Shown here in pieces: positions 44,223 through 53,753 of a DNA stretch of 64,000 nt (its first letter is position 1; every line of letters begins with the position of its first letter). Origin of the DNA: JAFGRU01 sp963665915 (GTDB taxonomy: Bacteria; Desulfobacterota; Desulfuromonadia; Desulfuromonadales; JAAYDE01); contig CAXXSG010000002.1 of NCBI GenBank assembly GCA_963665915.2, positions 691,688-755,687 of the forward strand, written 5' to 3'. The notes beneath the pieces were generated by a model, which saw nothing but the letters and a program-made list of their open reading frames with translations, made no database searches and was not told where the DNA came from. The position numbers and the translations under genes were made by a program.

Positions 44223-45401
44223 ATGGGACCTAGGCAGCCGGTGAACCGCAGAGCCCTTATCATAACGGGTGAAGACTCGGGAGATTTACACGGGGCCAAC
44301 CTGATTGCCGCCTGCCAGCGAATCGACCCTGAACTGAAGTTTTTCGGGGTTGGCGGGAAACGGATGGTGGCGGCTGGGTGTGAAATCTTTTTACCCAGCA
44401 GCCAGCTTGCGGTAGTTGGGTTTGTTGAAGTATTCCGCCATCTCCCGACCATTTTCAAGGCATATAATCGCATTAAAAAGGTCCTGCAAGGGGAGGCTTC
44501 TCCAGATCTTCTCATTCTGATCGATTTTCCCGAGTTTAATTTGCGTCTTGCCAAGGTGGCTAAAAGAGCCGGGATCCCGGTATTGTATTATGTCAGTCCC
44601 CAGGTCTGGGCATGGCGACGGGGAAGAATCCCAAAAATTTCCAAAATAGTGGATAAACTGGCCGTCATTCTGCCGTTTGAAGAAGAGCTGTATAAACCCT
44701 ACGGTGTTGATGTTGAATATGTCGGCAACCCCCTGGTGGATGATTTTAGCGTTGAGCAGACACGACAAGAGTTTTGTACGTCCCATGGATTCAATCCTGT
44801 TGCACCATTGATCGGCCTTTTTCCTGGCAGTCGCCGCAGTGAGCTTCGCTACATGTTCTCCACCGTTATGGAGGCGGCCAACCGTATCAGTGCACAAAAG
44901 CCTGAGTGCCAGTTCCTTCTTCCTGTAGCCCCATCTCTTGAAGGGATTGATTTGGGCACTTGTGGCTGCCAGGACCCCCCAAAGGTCAATTTCCTGAAAG
45001 GTGAGAATATCTATGATGTCGCCAACGCATGCGACGCTGTCATCTGTGCTTCTGGCACGGTTACTCTTCAGGTTGCTCTCACAGGCACCCCAATGGTGAT
45101 CATCTATAAGCTTTCACCCCTGACTTATTGGCTGGGCAGGCTGTTGATTCGGGTTCCGTTTATCGGCCTTGCCAATATTGTTGCTGGAAAAAGGGTGGCC
45201 CGGGAATTTATTCAGGAAATGGCCAACCCGGAAAATATTTCCTCTGAAGTCATCCGGATCATTGAAGACCGGGTTTATAACAATTCTGTTTGTGAGCTCA
45301 TGAGTGTTGTCGGCGAAAAACTGGGGCAGGGGGGGTGTTCAGAACGGGTCGCCCGAATGGCCTCGGAAATGGCCACTAACTTTGCGAAAATGCGAAATTA
45401 A
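44223..45401 (+). CDS. lpxB: Lipid-A-disaccharide synthase
   Basis: GT19 glycosyltransferase joining UDP-diacylglucosamine and lipid X. The 392-residue protein has ALIITGEDSGDLHGANLI, the family LPSSQLAVVGFVEV segment, YYVSPQVWAWRRGR and GLFPGSRRSEL. Its stop shares one base with the msbA start. It associates with the inner membrane. Confidence 0.96.
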   Translation: MGPRQPVNRRALIITGEDSGDLHGANLIAACQRIDPELKFFGVGGKRMVAAGCEIFLPSSQLAVVGFVEVFRHLPTIFKAYNRIKKVLQGEASPDLLILIDFPEFNLRLAKVAKRAGIPVLYYVSPQVWAWRRGRIPKISKIVDKLAVILPFEEELYKPYGVDVEYVGNPLVDDFSVEQTRQEFCTSHGFNPVAPLIGLFPGSRRSELRYMFSTVMEAANRISAQKPECQFLLPVAPSLEGIDLGTCGCQDPPKVNFLKGENIYDVANACDAVICASGTVTLQVALTGTPMVIIYKLSPLTYWLGRLLIRVPFIGLANIVAGKRVAREFIQEMANPENISSEVIRIIEDRVYNNSVCELMSVVGEKLGQGGCSERVARMASEMATNFAKMRN

Positions 45402-47134
45402 TGAACCGACCTTCGATTGGAATCTATAAACGGTTATTAACTTATTCAAAGCCCTATATGTGGCGTATCGGACTGGCCATGGGGGCTTCGCTTCTGGTTG
45501 CGGGTACTGATGTCACCCTGGCGAAACTGGTTCAACCGTTTGTAGATGATATCATTCAGGCTAAGAACTTTGCTCTGGTTTATCTGATTCCTCTGGTTAT
45601 TATCGGTCTTTACACATTCAAAGGTGCTGGCCGTTTCATTCAGGAATATTGTATCAAAACAGCCGGGCAATTGGTTGTGCAGGATTTTCGTAACGATCTA
45701 TTCTCGCATACTCTCCAACTATCAATGGGTTTCTTCACAAAAACGCCCTCTGGCACTATGATTTCCCGAATTGTCAGCGACGTTGGTATTTTACAGCGTT
45801 CGGCTGCCCAGGTTCTGGTGGATGGATTGCGGGAAAGTTTTACCCTGGTGGGATTGGCTTGCCTTGCCGTTTATAATGACTGGATCCTGGCCTGTGTCGC
45901 TTTTCTGGTTCTTCCCCTAACGCTCATTCCAGGGACTTTGATTGGTCGAAAAATCAAGGACAATACCCGCAGAGGTCAAGAGGAGATGGGTGAATTAACT
46001 TCAGTTCTGCAGGAATCTTTTTCCGGCGTAAAAATCATCAAATCCTTTGGCACTGAAAACCAGGAAATCCAAAAATTTCGAAAAAAAAATAAGAAATTTT
46101 ACTTTTTTGTTCGCAAAGTTATTAAATACGATTCCGTTACCTCACCAATTATCGAGATACTGACATCCTTTGGCATTGCAGGAGTATTGTGGTTCGGATT
46201 TTATCGCGTGGTCGAGGGCGCCATTTCCGTGGGTGCCCTGTTTTCATTTGTTGCAGCAATTGTGATGGCCTATACTCCCGTCAAACGCCTGACCAAGGTT
46301 TATAATAACATTCAGAGATCTCTAGCGGCAGCAGAGAGAGTTTTTGAAGCTCTGGATGAAAAACAGGATATTGTTGATTGCGAGAATCCCATTACGCTAG
46401 AAAGGGTAAAAGGGGAGGTCGCCTTTGAGAATGTGACCTTCTCCTATGAAACCAATAAGGTTTTGGACCATTTTAATGTGACGGCAATGCCAGGGGAAAT
46501 TGTGGCCCTGGTGGGTCCCAGCGGAGCTGGGAAAACAACGGCTGCTGGTCTTCTGACGAGATTTTATAACCTCCAGGAAGGTTGCATTCGGATTGATGGC
46601 GTGGACATCAGACAAATTGCTCTTGAAAGTTTAAAAAAGAATATTGCCCTTGTCGACCAGGAATCTTTTCTTTTTAATGAAACCGTCGCTAACAATATCC
46701 GTTACGGAAAACAAGATGCGTCGCTGGAAGAGGTTCGGAAAGCCGCAAATTTGGCTTATGCTGATGAATTTATCGAGACACTTCCCAATGGTTACGAGGA
46801 AATAATCGGCGACCGCGGTGCTCGGCTTTCCGGAGGCCAGCGCCAGAGAATCTGCATTGCCCGGGCTCTTTTAATGGACACACCCATTCTCGTTCTTGAT
46901 GAGGCCACCAGCGCTCTCGATACGGAAAGTGAAAGCATTGTCCAGAAGGCTCTCTACAACCTTATGCAAAACCGTACAACGTTTGTTATCGCCCATCGCT
47001 TGTCCACAATTTTGAATGCACATAAAATTGTGGTTATGGAGAATGGTCAGGTAAAAGAATCTGGAAAGCACCAGGAACTTTTAAAAAACAAGGGACCATA
47101 CGCCAAACTCTATTCCATGCAGTTTAGTCCGTGA
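45401..47134 (+). CDS. msbA: Lipid A export ABC transporter MsbA
   Basis: A half-size ABC exporter of 577 residues that flips core-lipid A. Six transmembrane helices occupy about residues 15-310. The ATPase domain has Walker A GPSGAGKTTAAG, signature LSGGQRQRICIARAL and Walker B LVLDEATSALD. The one-base overlap with lpxB and the following waaA support the LPS role over a general multidrug exporter. Confidence 0.93.
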   Translation: MNRPSIGIYKRLLTYSKPYMWRIGLAMGASLLVAGTDVTLAKLVQPFVDDIIQAKNFALVYLIPLVIIGLYTFKGAGRFIQEYCIKTAGQLVVQDFRNDLFSHTLQLSMGFFTKTPSGTMISRIVSDVGILQRSAAQVLVDGLRESFTLVGLACLAVYNDWILACVAFLVLPLTLIPGTLIGRKIKDNTRRGQEEMGELTSVLQESFSGVKIIKSFGTENQEIQKFRKKNKKFYFFVRKVIKYDSVTSPIIEILTSFGIAGVLWFGFYRVVEGAISVGALFSFVAAIVMAYTPVKRLTKVYNNIQRSLAAAERVFEALDEKQDIVDCENPITLERVKGEVAFENVTFSYETNKVLDHFNVTAMPGEIVALVGPSGAGKTTAAGLLTRFYNLQEGCIRIDGVDIRQIALESLKKNIALVDQESFLFNETVANNIRYGKQDASLEEVRKAANLAYADEFIETLPNGYEEIIGDRGARLSGGQRQRICIARALLMDTPILVLDEATSALDTESESIVQKALYNLMQNRTTFVIAHRLSTILNAHKIVVMENGQVKESGKHQELLKNKGPYAKLYSMQFSP

Positions 47135-47251
47135 AATGATCAAATTATTAAAGTGATTTTTTCTGAAGGTGGCATCTATTGATTCATTCTTTGAATATTT
47201 AGAAGTGGTTATAGAATGACACAGTCCAGTACTCCTGAATACAAGGGGAAT

Positions 47252-48547
47252 ATGGTTTACATTCTGTATAATATCCTCCTGTTTATTTCGGGGCTTTTCC
47301 TCATTCCCTACTTTTGCTGGAGAGGATTCAGAAAAGGGAGGGGTCGGAAAGGGATCCGGGAAAGATTCGGGTTTTATAGTGCCGCGAAACTGGCAAAAAT
47401 CAACGGACGGGAAATCATCTGGGTCCATTCTGTTTCAGTCGGCGAAACGCGCGCAGCTGTTCCTTTGCTTAAGGCCTTGAGGAAGGAATACCCTGATGCC
47501 TGCCTGCTGGTTACAACGGTCACCGAGACCGGGCAGGAAGTCGCGAATAAGATTAAAGAGGCAGACCTCTGTCTTTATTTCCCTTTTGATCTTTCGTGGG
47601 TCATTCGTCGTGTCCTGGCCACACTCAAGCCGGTTGCCGTTATCATTGTTGAAACTGAAATCTGGCCCAATTTGGTGCGGCTGGCCTGTGATGACGGAAT
47701 TCCTTTGCTGCTGGTTAACGGACGTCTTTCAGATCGTTCTTTTCCCCGTTATAAGGCCGCCGGATTTTTTATCCGGGGGATCCTCCAGAAATTTTCCGCC
47801 TTTTGTATGCAGACGGGACTTGATGGTCAAAGGGTCCAGTGGATAGGAGCGCCTAGGGAAAAGGTAACGGTTACCGGAAACCTTAAATTTGATTCCAAGA
47901 TCATTACATACCAAAAAGCGGAAATCGAAGGGATTCGGGCGGAACTTCAAATTCCCCATGGTCCTCCGGTCTGGGTTGCTGGGAGCACCCATGAAGGTGA
48001 GGAACAGGAACTTGTAAGAATATATCTTAAGTTATTAAGTGCTTGGCCTGATTTAATTTTTATCCTTGTCCCAAGGCATCCCGGCAGGTGTGGGAGCGTA
48101 GGCGAAATGATCAGTTCTCATGGGATCCCTTTCACACTTCGGACCCGGAGTGCTCAGCGGGAAAAGCCTGTCTCTGGCGGTGAAATTATCCTTGTCGATA
48201 CCATGGGGGAGATGCTCAAACTCTACTCCCTGGCGGATATCGTTTTTGTCGGCGGCAGCCTCGTCCCCATTGGAGGGCATAATATTCTTGAAGCATCCAT
48301 GGTGAAAAAGCCTGCAGTCTTCGGACCTTGTATGAATAACTTTAAAGAAATTTCGAACCTTTTACAAAAGGCCGAAGGGGGCATCTGTGTGCAGGACAAG
48401 GAGGATTTGTTTCACTGTCTGAACAGACTTCTCGGAGACCCTGAACTGCGAAAAAAAATTGGGAATAACGGGTTTCACCTTCTTGAAAAGAACAAAGGAG
48501 CAACCCGGAAGACTCTCAATATCCTGAAAACTTTTCTGAGGTCCTGA
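47252..48547 (+). CDS. waaA: 3-deoxy-D-manno-octulosonic acid transferase
   Basis: GT30 enzyme that attaches Kdo to lipid IVA. It has an N-terminal membrane anchor (ILYNILLFISGLFLIPYF), the base-containing segment HSVSVGETRAAVPLLK, ETEIWPNL and GGSLVPIGGHNILE. ATG 47252 follows AAGGGG and begins at the family start, giving 431 residues; an in-frame ATG at 47216 would add 12. The number of Kdo units added cannot be read from sequence. Confidence 0.93.
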   Translation: MVYILYNILLFISGLFLIPYFCWRGFRKGRGRKGIRERFGFYSAAKLAKINGREIIWVHSVSVGETRAAVPLLKALRKEYPDACLLVTTVTETGQEVANKIKEADLCLYFPFDLSWVIRRVLATLKPVAVIIVETEIWPNLVRLACDDGIPLLLVNGRLSDRSFPRYKAAGFFIRGILQKFSAFCMQTGLDGQRVQWIGAPREKVTVTGNLKFDSKIITYQKAEIEGIRAELQIPHGPPVWVAGSTHEGEEQELVRIYLKLLSAWPDLIFILVPRHPGRCGSVGEMISSHGIPFTLRTRSAQREKPVSGGEIILVDTMGEMLKLYSLADIVFVGGSLVPIGGHNILEASMVKKPAVFGPCMNNFKEISNLLQKAEGGICVQDKEDLFHCLNRLLGDPELRKKIGNNGFHLLEKNKGATRKTLNILKTFLRS

Positions 48548-48549
48548 AA

Positions 48550-49611
48550 ATGGGGCCTCTTTTTCGTTTTTTTTATCCTATTGTTTCTCGGGGGCCTGAA
48601 ACTGGTCTTGAAAAGCTCTTATTTCCTGTCCTCCTGCTGTGTAGCTGGATATATGGTTCTATCGGCCTGCTACGGAGTCTTTTATACCGCTTCCACATAT
48701 TGTCCTCTTACCAAGCTGAAGTTCCCGTCATATCTGTCGGTAATCTCAGCTCCGGCGGGACCGGGAAAACTCCTGTCGTAGACCATCTGGCTCGGCATCT
48801 GCTTGCCATCGGTAAAAAAACGGCCGTCGTAAGCCGTGGATATGGCCGGGAAAATTCAAGTCAATCCTATCTTGTCAGCAGCGGCAATGGACCACAGCTT
48901 TCGCCCAATTTGGCAGGGGACGAACCTTTTCTTCTGGCCAGGCGTAATCCATCTCTGGTTGTGATCGTGGCGACGAATCGTAAAGAAGGGATAATTTCAG
49001 CAGTCAGGGACCATGGGGTTGAGGTAATAATCCTGGACGATGGTTTCCAGCATCTTGCGGCCAGGCGGGATTTGGATATCGTTCTTTTAGACTCTGAATG
49101 TCCTCTCGGTCGCGGCAGGGTTCTGCCCGCCGGCATATTACGTGAGTTTCCCTCCGCTCTGAAGCGCGGAGACCTGTTTATTATGACACGGATGGAAAAG
49201 GGGACCACCGTTAGCATTGAGTTGCCTGGAGAAGTACTGTCCTGTCGACACAAAATTTCTACCAATGCATTACCACTTGACGGTGGGTCCGTTGAATTCA
49301 CGGCTCTGGCTTCCAGACGGGGCGGGGCTTTTGCTGGTGTTGCGGTACCGCAGAAATTTTTTGCTGATCTGGAAAAAGCCGGACTGAATATTGTGAAAAC
49401 CGCAATCTTTCAAGACCACGTACACTATGGCAGAATGGAGATGGAGCGGCTTATTGAGCTTGGCCAGGATATGGATTATCTCATCACTACGGAAAAGGAT
49501 GCCGTTAAACTTTGTCAGGATGATTTAAACACAGTTTGCTATGCTGTTCCCCTGTCCTTAGAATTTTTTGAAAATGAAAAATTGGAGGCCATTATTTCGC
49601 GGTTGTTTTAA
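48550..49611 (+). CDS. lpxK: Tetraacyldisaccharide 4'-kinase
   Basis: Phosphorylates the 4' position of the lipid A precursor. The 353-residue membrane-associated kinase has an N-terminal hydrophobic helix, the P-loop VGNLSSGGTGKTP, VSRGYGRE and the DDGFQHLAARRDLDIVLLD motif. It starts 2 bp after waaA. Its 4'-phosphate product is the usual acceptor for WaaA. Confidence 0.95.
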   Translation: MGPLFRFFYPIVSRGPETGLEKLLFPVLLLCSWIYGSIGLLRSLLYRFHILSSYQAEVPVISVGNLSSGGTGKTPVVDHLARHLLAIGKKTAVVSRGYGRENSSQSYLVSSGNGPQLSPNLAGDEPFLLARRNPSLVVIVATNRKEGIISAVRDHGVEVIILDDGFQHLAARRDLDIVLLDSECPLGRGRVLPAGILREFPSALKRGDLFIMTRMEKGTTVSIELPGEVLSCRHKISTNALPLDGGSVEFTALASRRGGAFAGVAVPQKFFADLEKAGLNIVKTAIFQDHVHYGRMEMERLIELGQDMDYLITTEKDAVKLCQDDLNTVCYAVPLSLEFFENEKLEAIISRLF

Positions 49612-49696
49612 CGATTTGGCATATCCCCTCTGGCAGTACCCTTCCGTTTTAGACGGTAATGTTGAGTCTTACCACCATGCAGGAGGGTTTAATAGG

Positions 49697-50740
49697 TTGA
49701 AACATCAAAATATCATTTTGAAAAGATTTGACCCCTCAAAAATCAAAAAAATCATGATCCGCAGCACAAACTGGATAGGTGATGCGGTTATGACCACTCC
49801 GGCTCTTGGTACGGTGAGATCCTTTTTTCCCAATTCAGAAATTACTGTTGTTGCCAACCCTATTGTTGCTGAAGTTTTCAGAAATCACATTGATTGCGAC
49901 CAGATTCTTATATTCGACAAAAATGGCGAACATAAAGGCATGATGGGGTTTCTTCGGTTTTGTCAAAAACTCAGGAAACAGAAGTTTGATCTGGCCATTC
50001 TTTTTCAGAATGCAATTGAAGCCGCTTTCATGGCTTTTTTTGCCGGCATCCCCAGCAGGGGAGGCTTTCGTACCGACGGGCGTGGTTTTTTGCTGACCCA
50101 TTCCGTGTCGCTTCAGGTTGCCGACAAACGCCTTCACCACACTGACTACTATCTGGAAATGCTTAAAAAAATTGGCATCGATGGAAAAAGGTCAGGGTTG
50201 AAATTGACCTGCACCAAGCAGGAAATAAATTGGACTGAAGGGATTCTTGGGGAGAAGAAGTGGGTTGCGGTTAATCCTGGGGCGGCCTATGGAGAAGCAA
50301 AACGCTGGTTTCCTGATCGCTTCGCCCAGGTGGCTGATACGCTTCAGAATGAGTTCGGGGTCGGTGTGCTTTTGACCGGCGGGCCTAATGAGCTCGGAAT
50401 CGGCTGCGATATTGAAAACTTTATGCATAACAAGCCGTTGAACATGATCGGAAAAACGACGGTGCGGCAGTTAATGGCCCTTCTTTCTCAATGCGTTCTT
50501 GTCATTACCAACGATTCGGGTCCCATGCATATTGCAGCGGCTTTTGATGTCCCTATTGTGGCTGTTTTCGGGCCAACGGACCATACCACGACTTCACCTC
50601 TTTCCGACAATGCCCATTTGGTCAGGAAAGATTTTCCTTGTGCTCCCTGTTTACTGCGAGTATGTCCAACTGATCACAGGTGTATGGAAGCGATTAACAC
50701 TGAGGATGTTCTGGCAGTGGCCCGTTCGCTTCTGAAATAA
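49697..50740 (+). CDS. waaF: ADP-heptose:LPS heptosyltransferase II
   Basis: GT9 enzyme adding the second core heptose. The start is TTG 49697, because GGAGGG (49682-49687) lies 9 nt upstream and the product (347 residues) then begins just before IRSTNWIGDAVMTTPAL, the family N-terminus. An ATG frame from 49568 overlaps lpxK and lacks a ribosome binding site. Other motifs are NPGAAYGEAKRWF, the NDSGPMHIAAAF nucleotide-binding loop and a CLLRVCPTDHRC cysteine segment. Confidence 0.9.
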   Translation: MKHQNIILKRFDPSKIKKIMIRSTNWIGDAVMTTPALGTVRSFFPNSEITVVANPIVAEVFRNHIDCDQILIFDKNGEHKGMMGFLRFCQKLRKQKFDLAILFQNAIEAAFMAFFAGIPSRGGFRTDGRGFLLTHSVSLQVADKRLHHTDYYLEMLKKIGIDGKRSGLKLTCTKQEINWTEGILGEKKWVAVNPGAAYGEAKRWFPDRFAQVADTLQNEFGVGVLLTGGPNELGIGCDIENFMHNKPLNMIGKTTVRQLMALLSQCVLVITNDSGPMHIAAAFDVPIVAVFGPTDHTTTSPLSDNAHLVRKDFPCAPCLLRVCPTDHRCMEAINTEDVLAVARSLLK

Positions 50741-50745
50741 AATAT

Positions 50746-51783
50746 ATGAAAATTCTTATTGTAAAAACAAGTGCTTTAGGTGATATTGTTCATGCTTTAC
50801 TTGCGGCCGTTTATTTGAAAAAAGTCAACCCGGAAGCACAAATACATTGGCTTGTTGAAGAAGCTTTCACGGAAATCCTAGAGCCTCTTCCTTATATTGA
50901 ACGGGTCATCCCCCTTAATATGCGAAAGCTCAGAAAAGAAAAAAGTCTGGCGGAGATACGGAAGCTCCGGGAGGCCATTCGGTTCATCCGAGGGATGAAA
51001 TACGACCTTGTTCTCGACCTTCAGGGAAACAGCAAAAGTGGTTTTTTTACCCTCATGTCCGGGGGAGCATTGCGTTTCGGGTTTGACAGAAATGGGGTTA
51101 GGGAATGGCCCAACCTCCTGAGCACCAATCGGAAAATTACCCTCACGGCCAAGGATCACCATATTTCAGACCGCTCCCTTGCTATTGCCAGGGAAGCCGT
51201 TCCAGGTGATAATATCTCTGTTCCCGAGATATCCCTGCAAGCTTGTGAGGAGTCGCAGTTGCGTGTCACAAAGTGGCTGGCGGAAAACAATTCCGATAAA
51301 AAGAAAATCGTTGTCTGTCATACCGGAACGACCTGGGTAACCAAACTCTGGCCCCAGGACAATTGGTGCGAACTTCTCCGCTGGATGATCGAGAAAGGTT
51401 CCTTTCTTCCGGTTCTGACCTGGGGGAATGAAACGGAGAGAAGCACAGCTCAGAGTATCATGCGCGCCAGCGGAGGATCGATTCTCCTCTGGTCAGGGGG
51501 AAGCCTTGGAGATTTGACGGCTTTGTTGTTCAGCGCGGACCTGGTCCTTGGAAGTGATACCGGTCCGGTGCATATGGCAGCCGCTCTGGGTACGCCCACG
51601 GTTTCATTTTACCGGGTGACCGATTCATCCCGGAACGGGCCTCGGGGATCAAAGCATGTTTGCCTCCAGGCTCCTTTGGATTGTTCCCCATGTCTGTTGA
51701 AAGAATGCCCCCGAGATGATGAATGCGGACATAGTATTCATTTGAAGGAAGCGCTGAACGCTATTGAAAGACTTTTGAAATAG
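50746..51783 (+). CDS. waaC: ADP-heptose:LPS heptosyltransferase I
   Basis: GT9 enzyme for the first heptose on Kdo. The 345-residue protein starts with ILIVKTSALGDIVHALLA and has HTGTTWVTKLWP and GSDTGPVHMAAALGTPTV, and the C-terminal region resembles WaaC more than WaaF. It is 5 bp from waaF. ADP-heptose would come from gmhA-hldE-gmhB further downstream. Confidence 0.88.
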   Translation: MKILIVKTSALGDIVHALLAAVYLKKVNPEAQIHWLVEEAFTEILEPLPYIERVIPLNMRKLRKEKSLAEIRKLREAIRFIRGMKYDLVLDLQGNSKSGFFTLMSGGALRFGFDRNGVREWPNLLSTNRKITLTAKDHHISDRSLAIAREAVPGDNISVPEISLQACEESQLRVTKWLAENNSDKKKIVVCHTGTTWVTKLWPQDNWCELLRWMIEKGSFLPVLTWGNETERSTAQSIMRASGGSILLWSGGSLGDLTALLFSADLVLGSDTGPVHMAAALGTPTVSFYRVTDSSRNGPRGSKHVCLQAPLDCSPCLLKECPRDDECGHSIHLKEALNAIERLLK

Positions 51784-51807
51784 GATGGTTTTTTTAACAT
51801 TATCCAA

Positions 51808-52662
51808 ATGAATCGAAAAACTAATTCAAAACGCCTGCTGTCGAGAGAAGTGCGGTTGGTCGGCGACGGTGCTTCCTTGTTGCGAACTCACGGTTTCAAG
51901 ACCTTCGCCGATTTTATGGAATTTTCCGGAGGTGAGCACATCTGCCACAAGCCTGGACGCTCGGTCTACAGGTTTGAAAGGGGTGGTAGGACTTTCTACC
52001 TGAAGCGTAACCGCCTGGACTTGGCAGAGTTCTGGAAAGGGCTTCTCAGGATGCGGCTTCCCTCGCGCAGTGCCTTGAAGGAGTGGGAAAGCATCCAGGC
52101 GGTGCGTAACGCTGGAATTCCTACTGTGGCTCCTGTGGCTATGGGCGAGGAGTTGGTCTGTGGCATGGAGAAGTCCTCCTTTACCCTGACCGAGGCTCTT
52201 TACGATGCCGAGCCTTTAGAGGAGGTGCTCCGGCGTGAGTTTTCCAAAGAGTTATCTCCTCTGCTGCGCCAGAAAAAACGCACCCTTATCCGGCGGGTGG
52301 CTGAAATTGCTCGGAGATTGCATGACAGCGGCATGTATCATCAGGATTTTTACTTGGGACATTTCTATCTAGGGTTTGACGATACTCTTTATCTTATCGA
52401 TCTTCAACGTGTAGGTCACTGCTGCAAGGTTCCGCGGCGTTATCTTGTTAAGGATCTGGCCCAGTTGGCTTATTCGGCGGAAATAACCGGAGGAGTCTCC
52501 CGTAGAGACCAGATGCGCTTTTTCCTTACTTATTTGGATGTTGCCAGGCTGGGGCAGGGAGAGAAAGTTCTGCTGCGAAAAGTGCTGGTCAAGTGCCATA
52601 GGATTTCGCGGCATACAGTCAAATTGTTGAAAAGGCGACGCCTGCGTGGTGAGGTCCCATGA
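51808..52662 (+). CDS. WaaP-like LPS core kinase
   Basis: A 284-residue protein of the protein-kinase-like Kdo/heptose kinase family. The ATP lysine is K66 (FYLKRN), the catalytic HxD-type motif is HQDFYLGHF (H178, D180), and the metal-binding Asp is D198 in LIDLQRV. It probably phosphorylates core heptose, like E. coli WaaP, and acts at the cytoplasmic face. It follows waaC and overlaps the GT2 gene by 4 bp. The substrate is inferred from context. Confidence 0.8.
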   Translation: MNRKTNSKRLLSREVRLVGDGASLLRTHGFKTFADFMEFSGGEHICHKPGRSVYRFERGGRTFYLKRNRLDLAEFWKGLLRMRLPSRSALKEWESIQAVRNAGIPTVAPVAMGEELVCGMEKSSFTLTEALYDAEPLEEVLRREFSKELSPLLRQKKRTLIRRVAEIARRLHDSGMYHQDFYLGHFYLGFDDTLYLIDLQRVGHCCKVPRRYLVKDLAQLAYSAEITGGVSRRDQMRFFLTYLDVARLGQGEKVLLRKVLVKCHRISRHTVKLLKRRRLRGEVP

Positions 52663-53600
52663 TTGACCTCTCGGTGGTTATAGTCAACTGGAATACTCGT
52701 GATCTGTTAAAGAATTGCTTGAGTTCTCTATTGGAGGAACTGAAGTCCCTCTCGCATGAGCTTTTTGTCGTTGACAACGGCTCCAGTGATGACAGTGTGG
52801 CCATGGTTCGAGAGGACTTCCCTTCGGTTATTGTCATTGAGAATGGGCGTAATCTTGGCTTTGCCCGGGCCAACAACATCGCCTTGCGGCGGGCCAAGGG
52901 AGGTCTCTGGCTGCTGCTGAACTCCGATACAAGGGTTAAAGAGGGGTCTCTCAAAGGGCTGGTGCAGACCATGGAGCAGGATCCAAAAATTGGTGTGGCC
53001 GGTTTACAATTGCTCAACGAGGACGGTTCGCTGCAGAATTCAGTAAGCAATGCGCCTTCTCTTCTCACAGAGCTAGGTAACAAGCGTTTGTTGCGTCTAT
53101 TATGCCCATCCCGTTATCCTGGTAAAGAATTCCACTACTGCCAACCGTTGGAGGTGGAGTCGGTCATCGGCGCCTGCATGATGGTACGAGGTTCAGCAGC
53201 CGGAGTGGTAGGGCTGCTCGACGAGGATTATTTTCTCTTCCTTGAGGAAACAGACTGGTGCGTACGAATGCGTCGGGCAGGTTGGAAGGTGGTATTCGAT
53301 CCTCGCTTCTCCCTCTACCATTTGCAAGGGAGGAGTGCTGGAAAGGTTAATGTCAGCGCCCGCATCGAATACTGGCGATCCCGCTACACCTTTTTCCGCA
53401 AACACCACGGGAAGTTGTCTCGAATGGTGCTGCGAGGAGGGCTGTTGCTGCGGGTCATATTCAATCTGCTTGCCATGACTATTGGCAATCTGCTGATCTG
53501 TTTTTCCCAAGTTCGGCTGCGCAACAAACTGCAGGTCTATTTCGGGATTTTTCTTTGGCACCTGCGGGGCTGCCCAGCCGACGGTGGGCTGGAAAGATAA
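52659..53600 (+). CDS. Family 2 glycosyltransferase (rhamnosyltransferase-like)
   Basis: A GT-A fold inverting glycosyltransferase of 313 residues. The N-terminus is LSVVIVNWNTRDLLKNCL, followed by VVDNGSSDDS and the metal-binding DxD-type LLLNSDTRV. The EETDWCVRMRRAGW segment supports a WbbL-like sugar transferase. A hydrophobic helix near residues 255-280 suggests membrane attachment. The sugar and acceptor are unknown. It begins a variable outer-core block. Confidence 0.8.
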   Translation: MIDLSVVIVNWNTRDLLKNCLSSLLEELKSLSHELFVVDNGSSDDSVAMVREDFPSVIVIENGRNLGFARANNIALRRAKGGLWLLLNSDTRVKEGSLKGLVQTMEQDPKIGVAGLQLLNEDGSLQNSVSNAPSLLTELGNKRLLRLLCPSRYPGKEFHYCQPLEVESVIGACMMVRGSAAGVVGLLDEDYFLFLEETDWCVRMRRAGWKVVFDPRFSLYHLQGRSAGKVNVSARIEYWRSRYTFFRKHHGKLSRMVLRGGLLLRVIFNLLAMTIGNLLICFSQVRLRNKLQVYFGIFLWHLRGCPADGGLER

Positions 53601-53651
53601 ACCGCGTTCGATTTAAGTCAAAATCCCCACCATGTCGGGTGAAAAAGTCTT

Positions 53652-53753
53652 ATGAAAGGAGATTTATTGGAAATGCTCAGAAAAAATGATCAATTGCTAT
53701 CGATTGCTAGGGTTGTCAATGTGATGCAGGGTTTTTCCAATATCAAAAAATGA
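53652..53753 (+). CDS. Possible small protein of 33 codons
   Basis: In the 150-bp gap after the GT2 gene, ATG 53652 opens a 33-codon frame whose TGA (53751-53753) overlaps the ATG of the next glycosyltransferase. AAAGGAG inside it would serve the in-frame TTG 53667 or ATG 53673 better, giving 26-28 residues (core LRKNDQLLSIARVVNV). No homology is recognised. It may be a coupling peptide or a gene remnant. Confidence 0.3.
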   Translation: MKGDLLEMLRKNDQLLSIARVVNVMQGFSNIKK

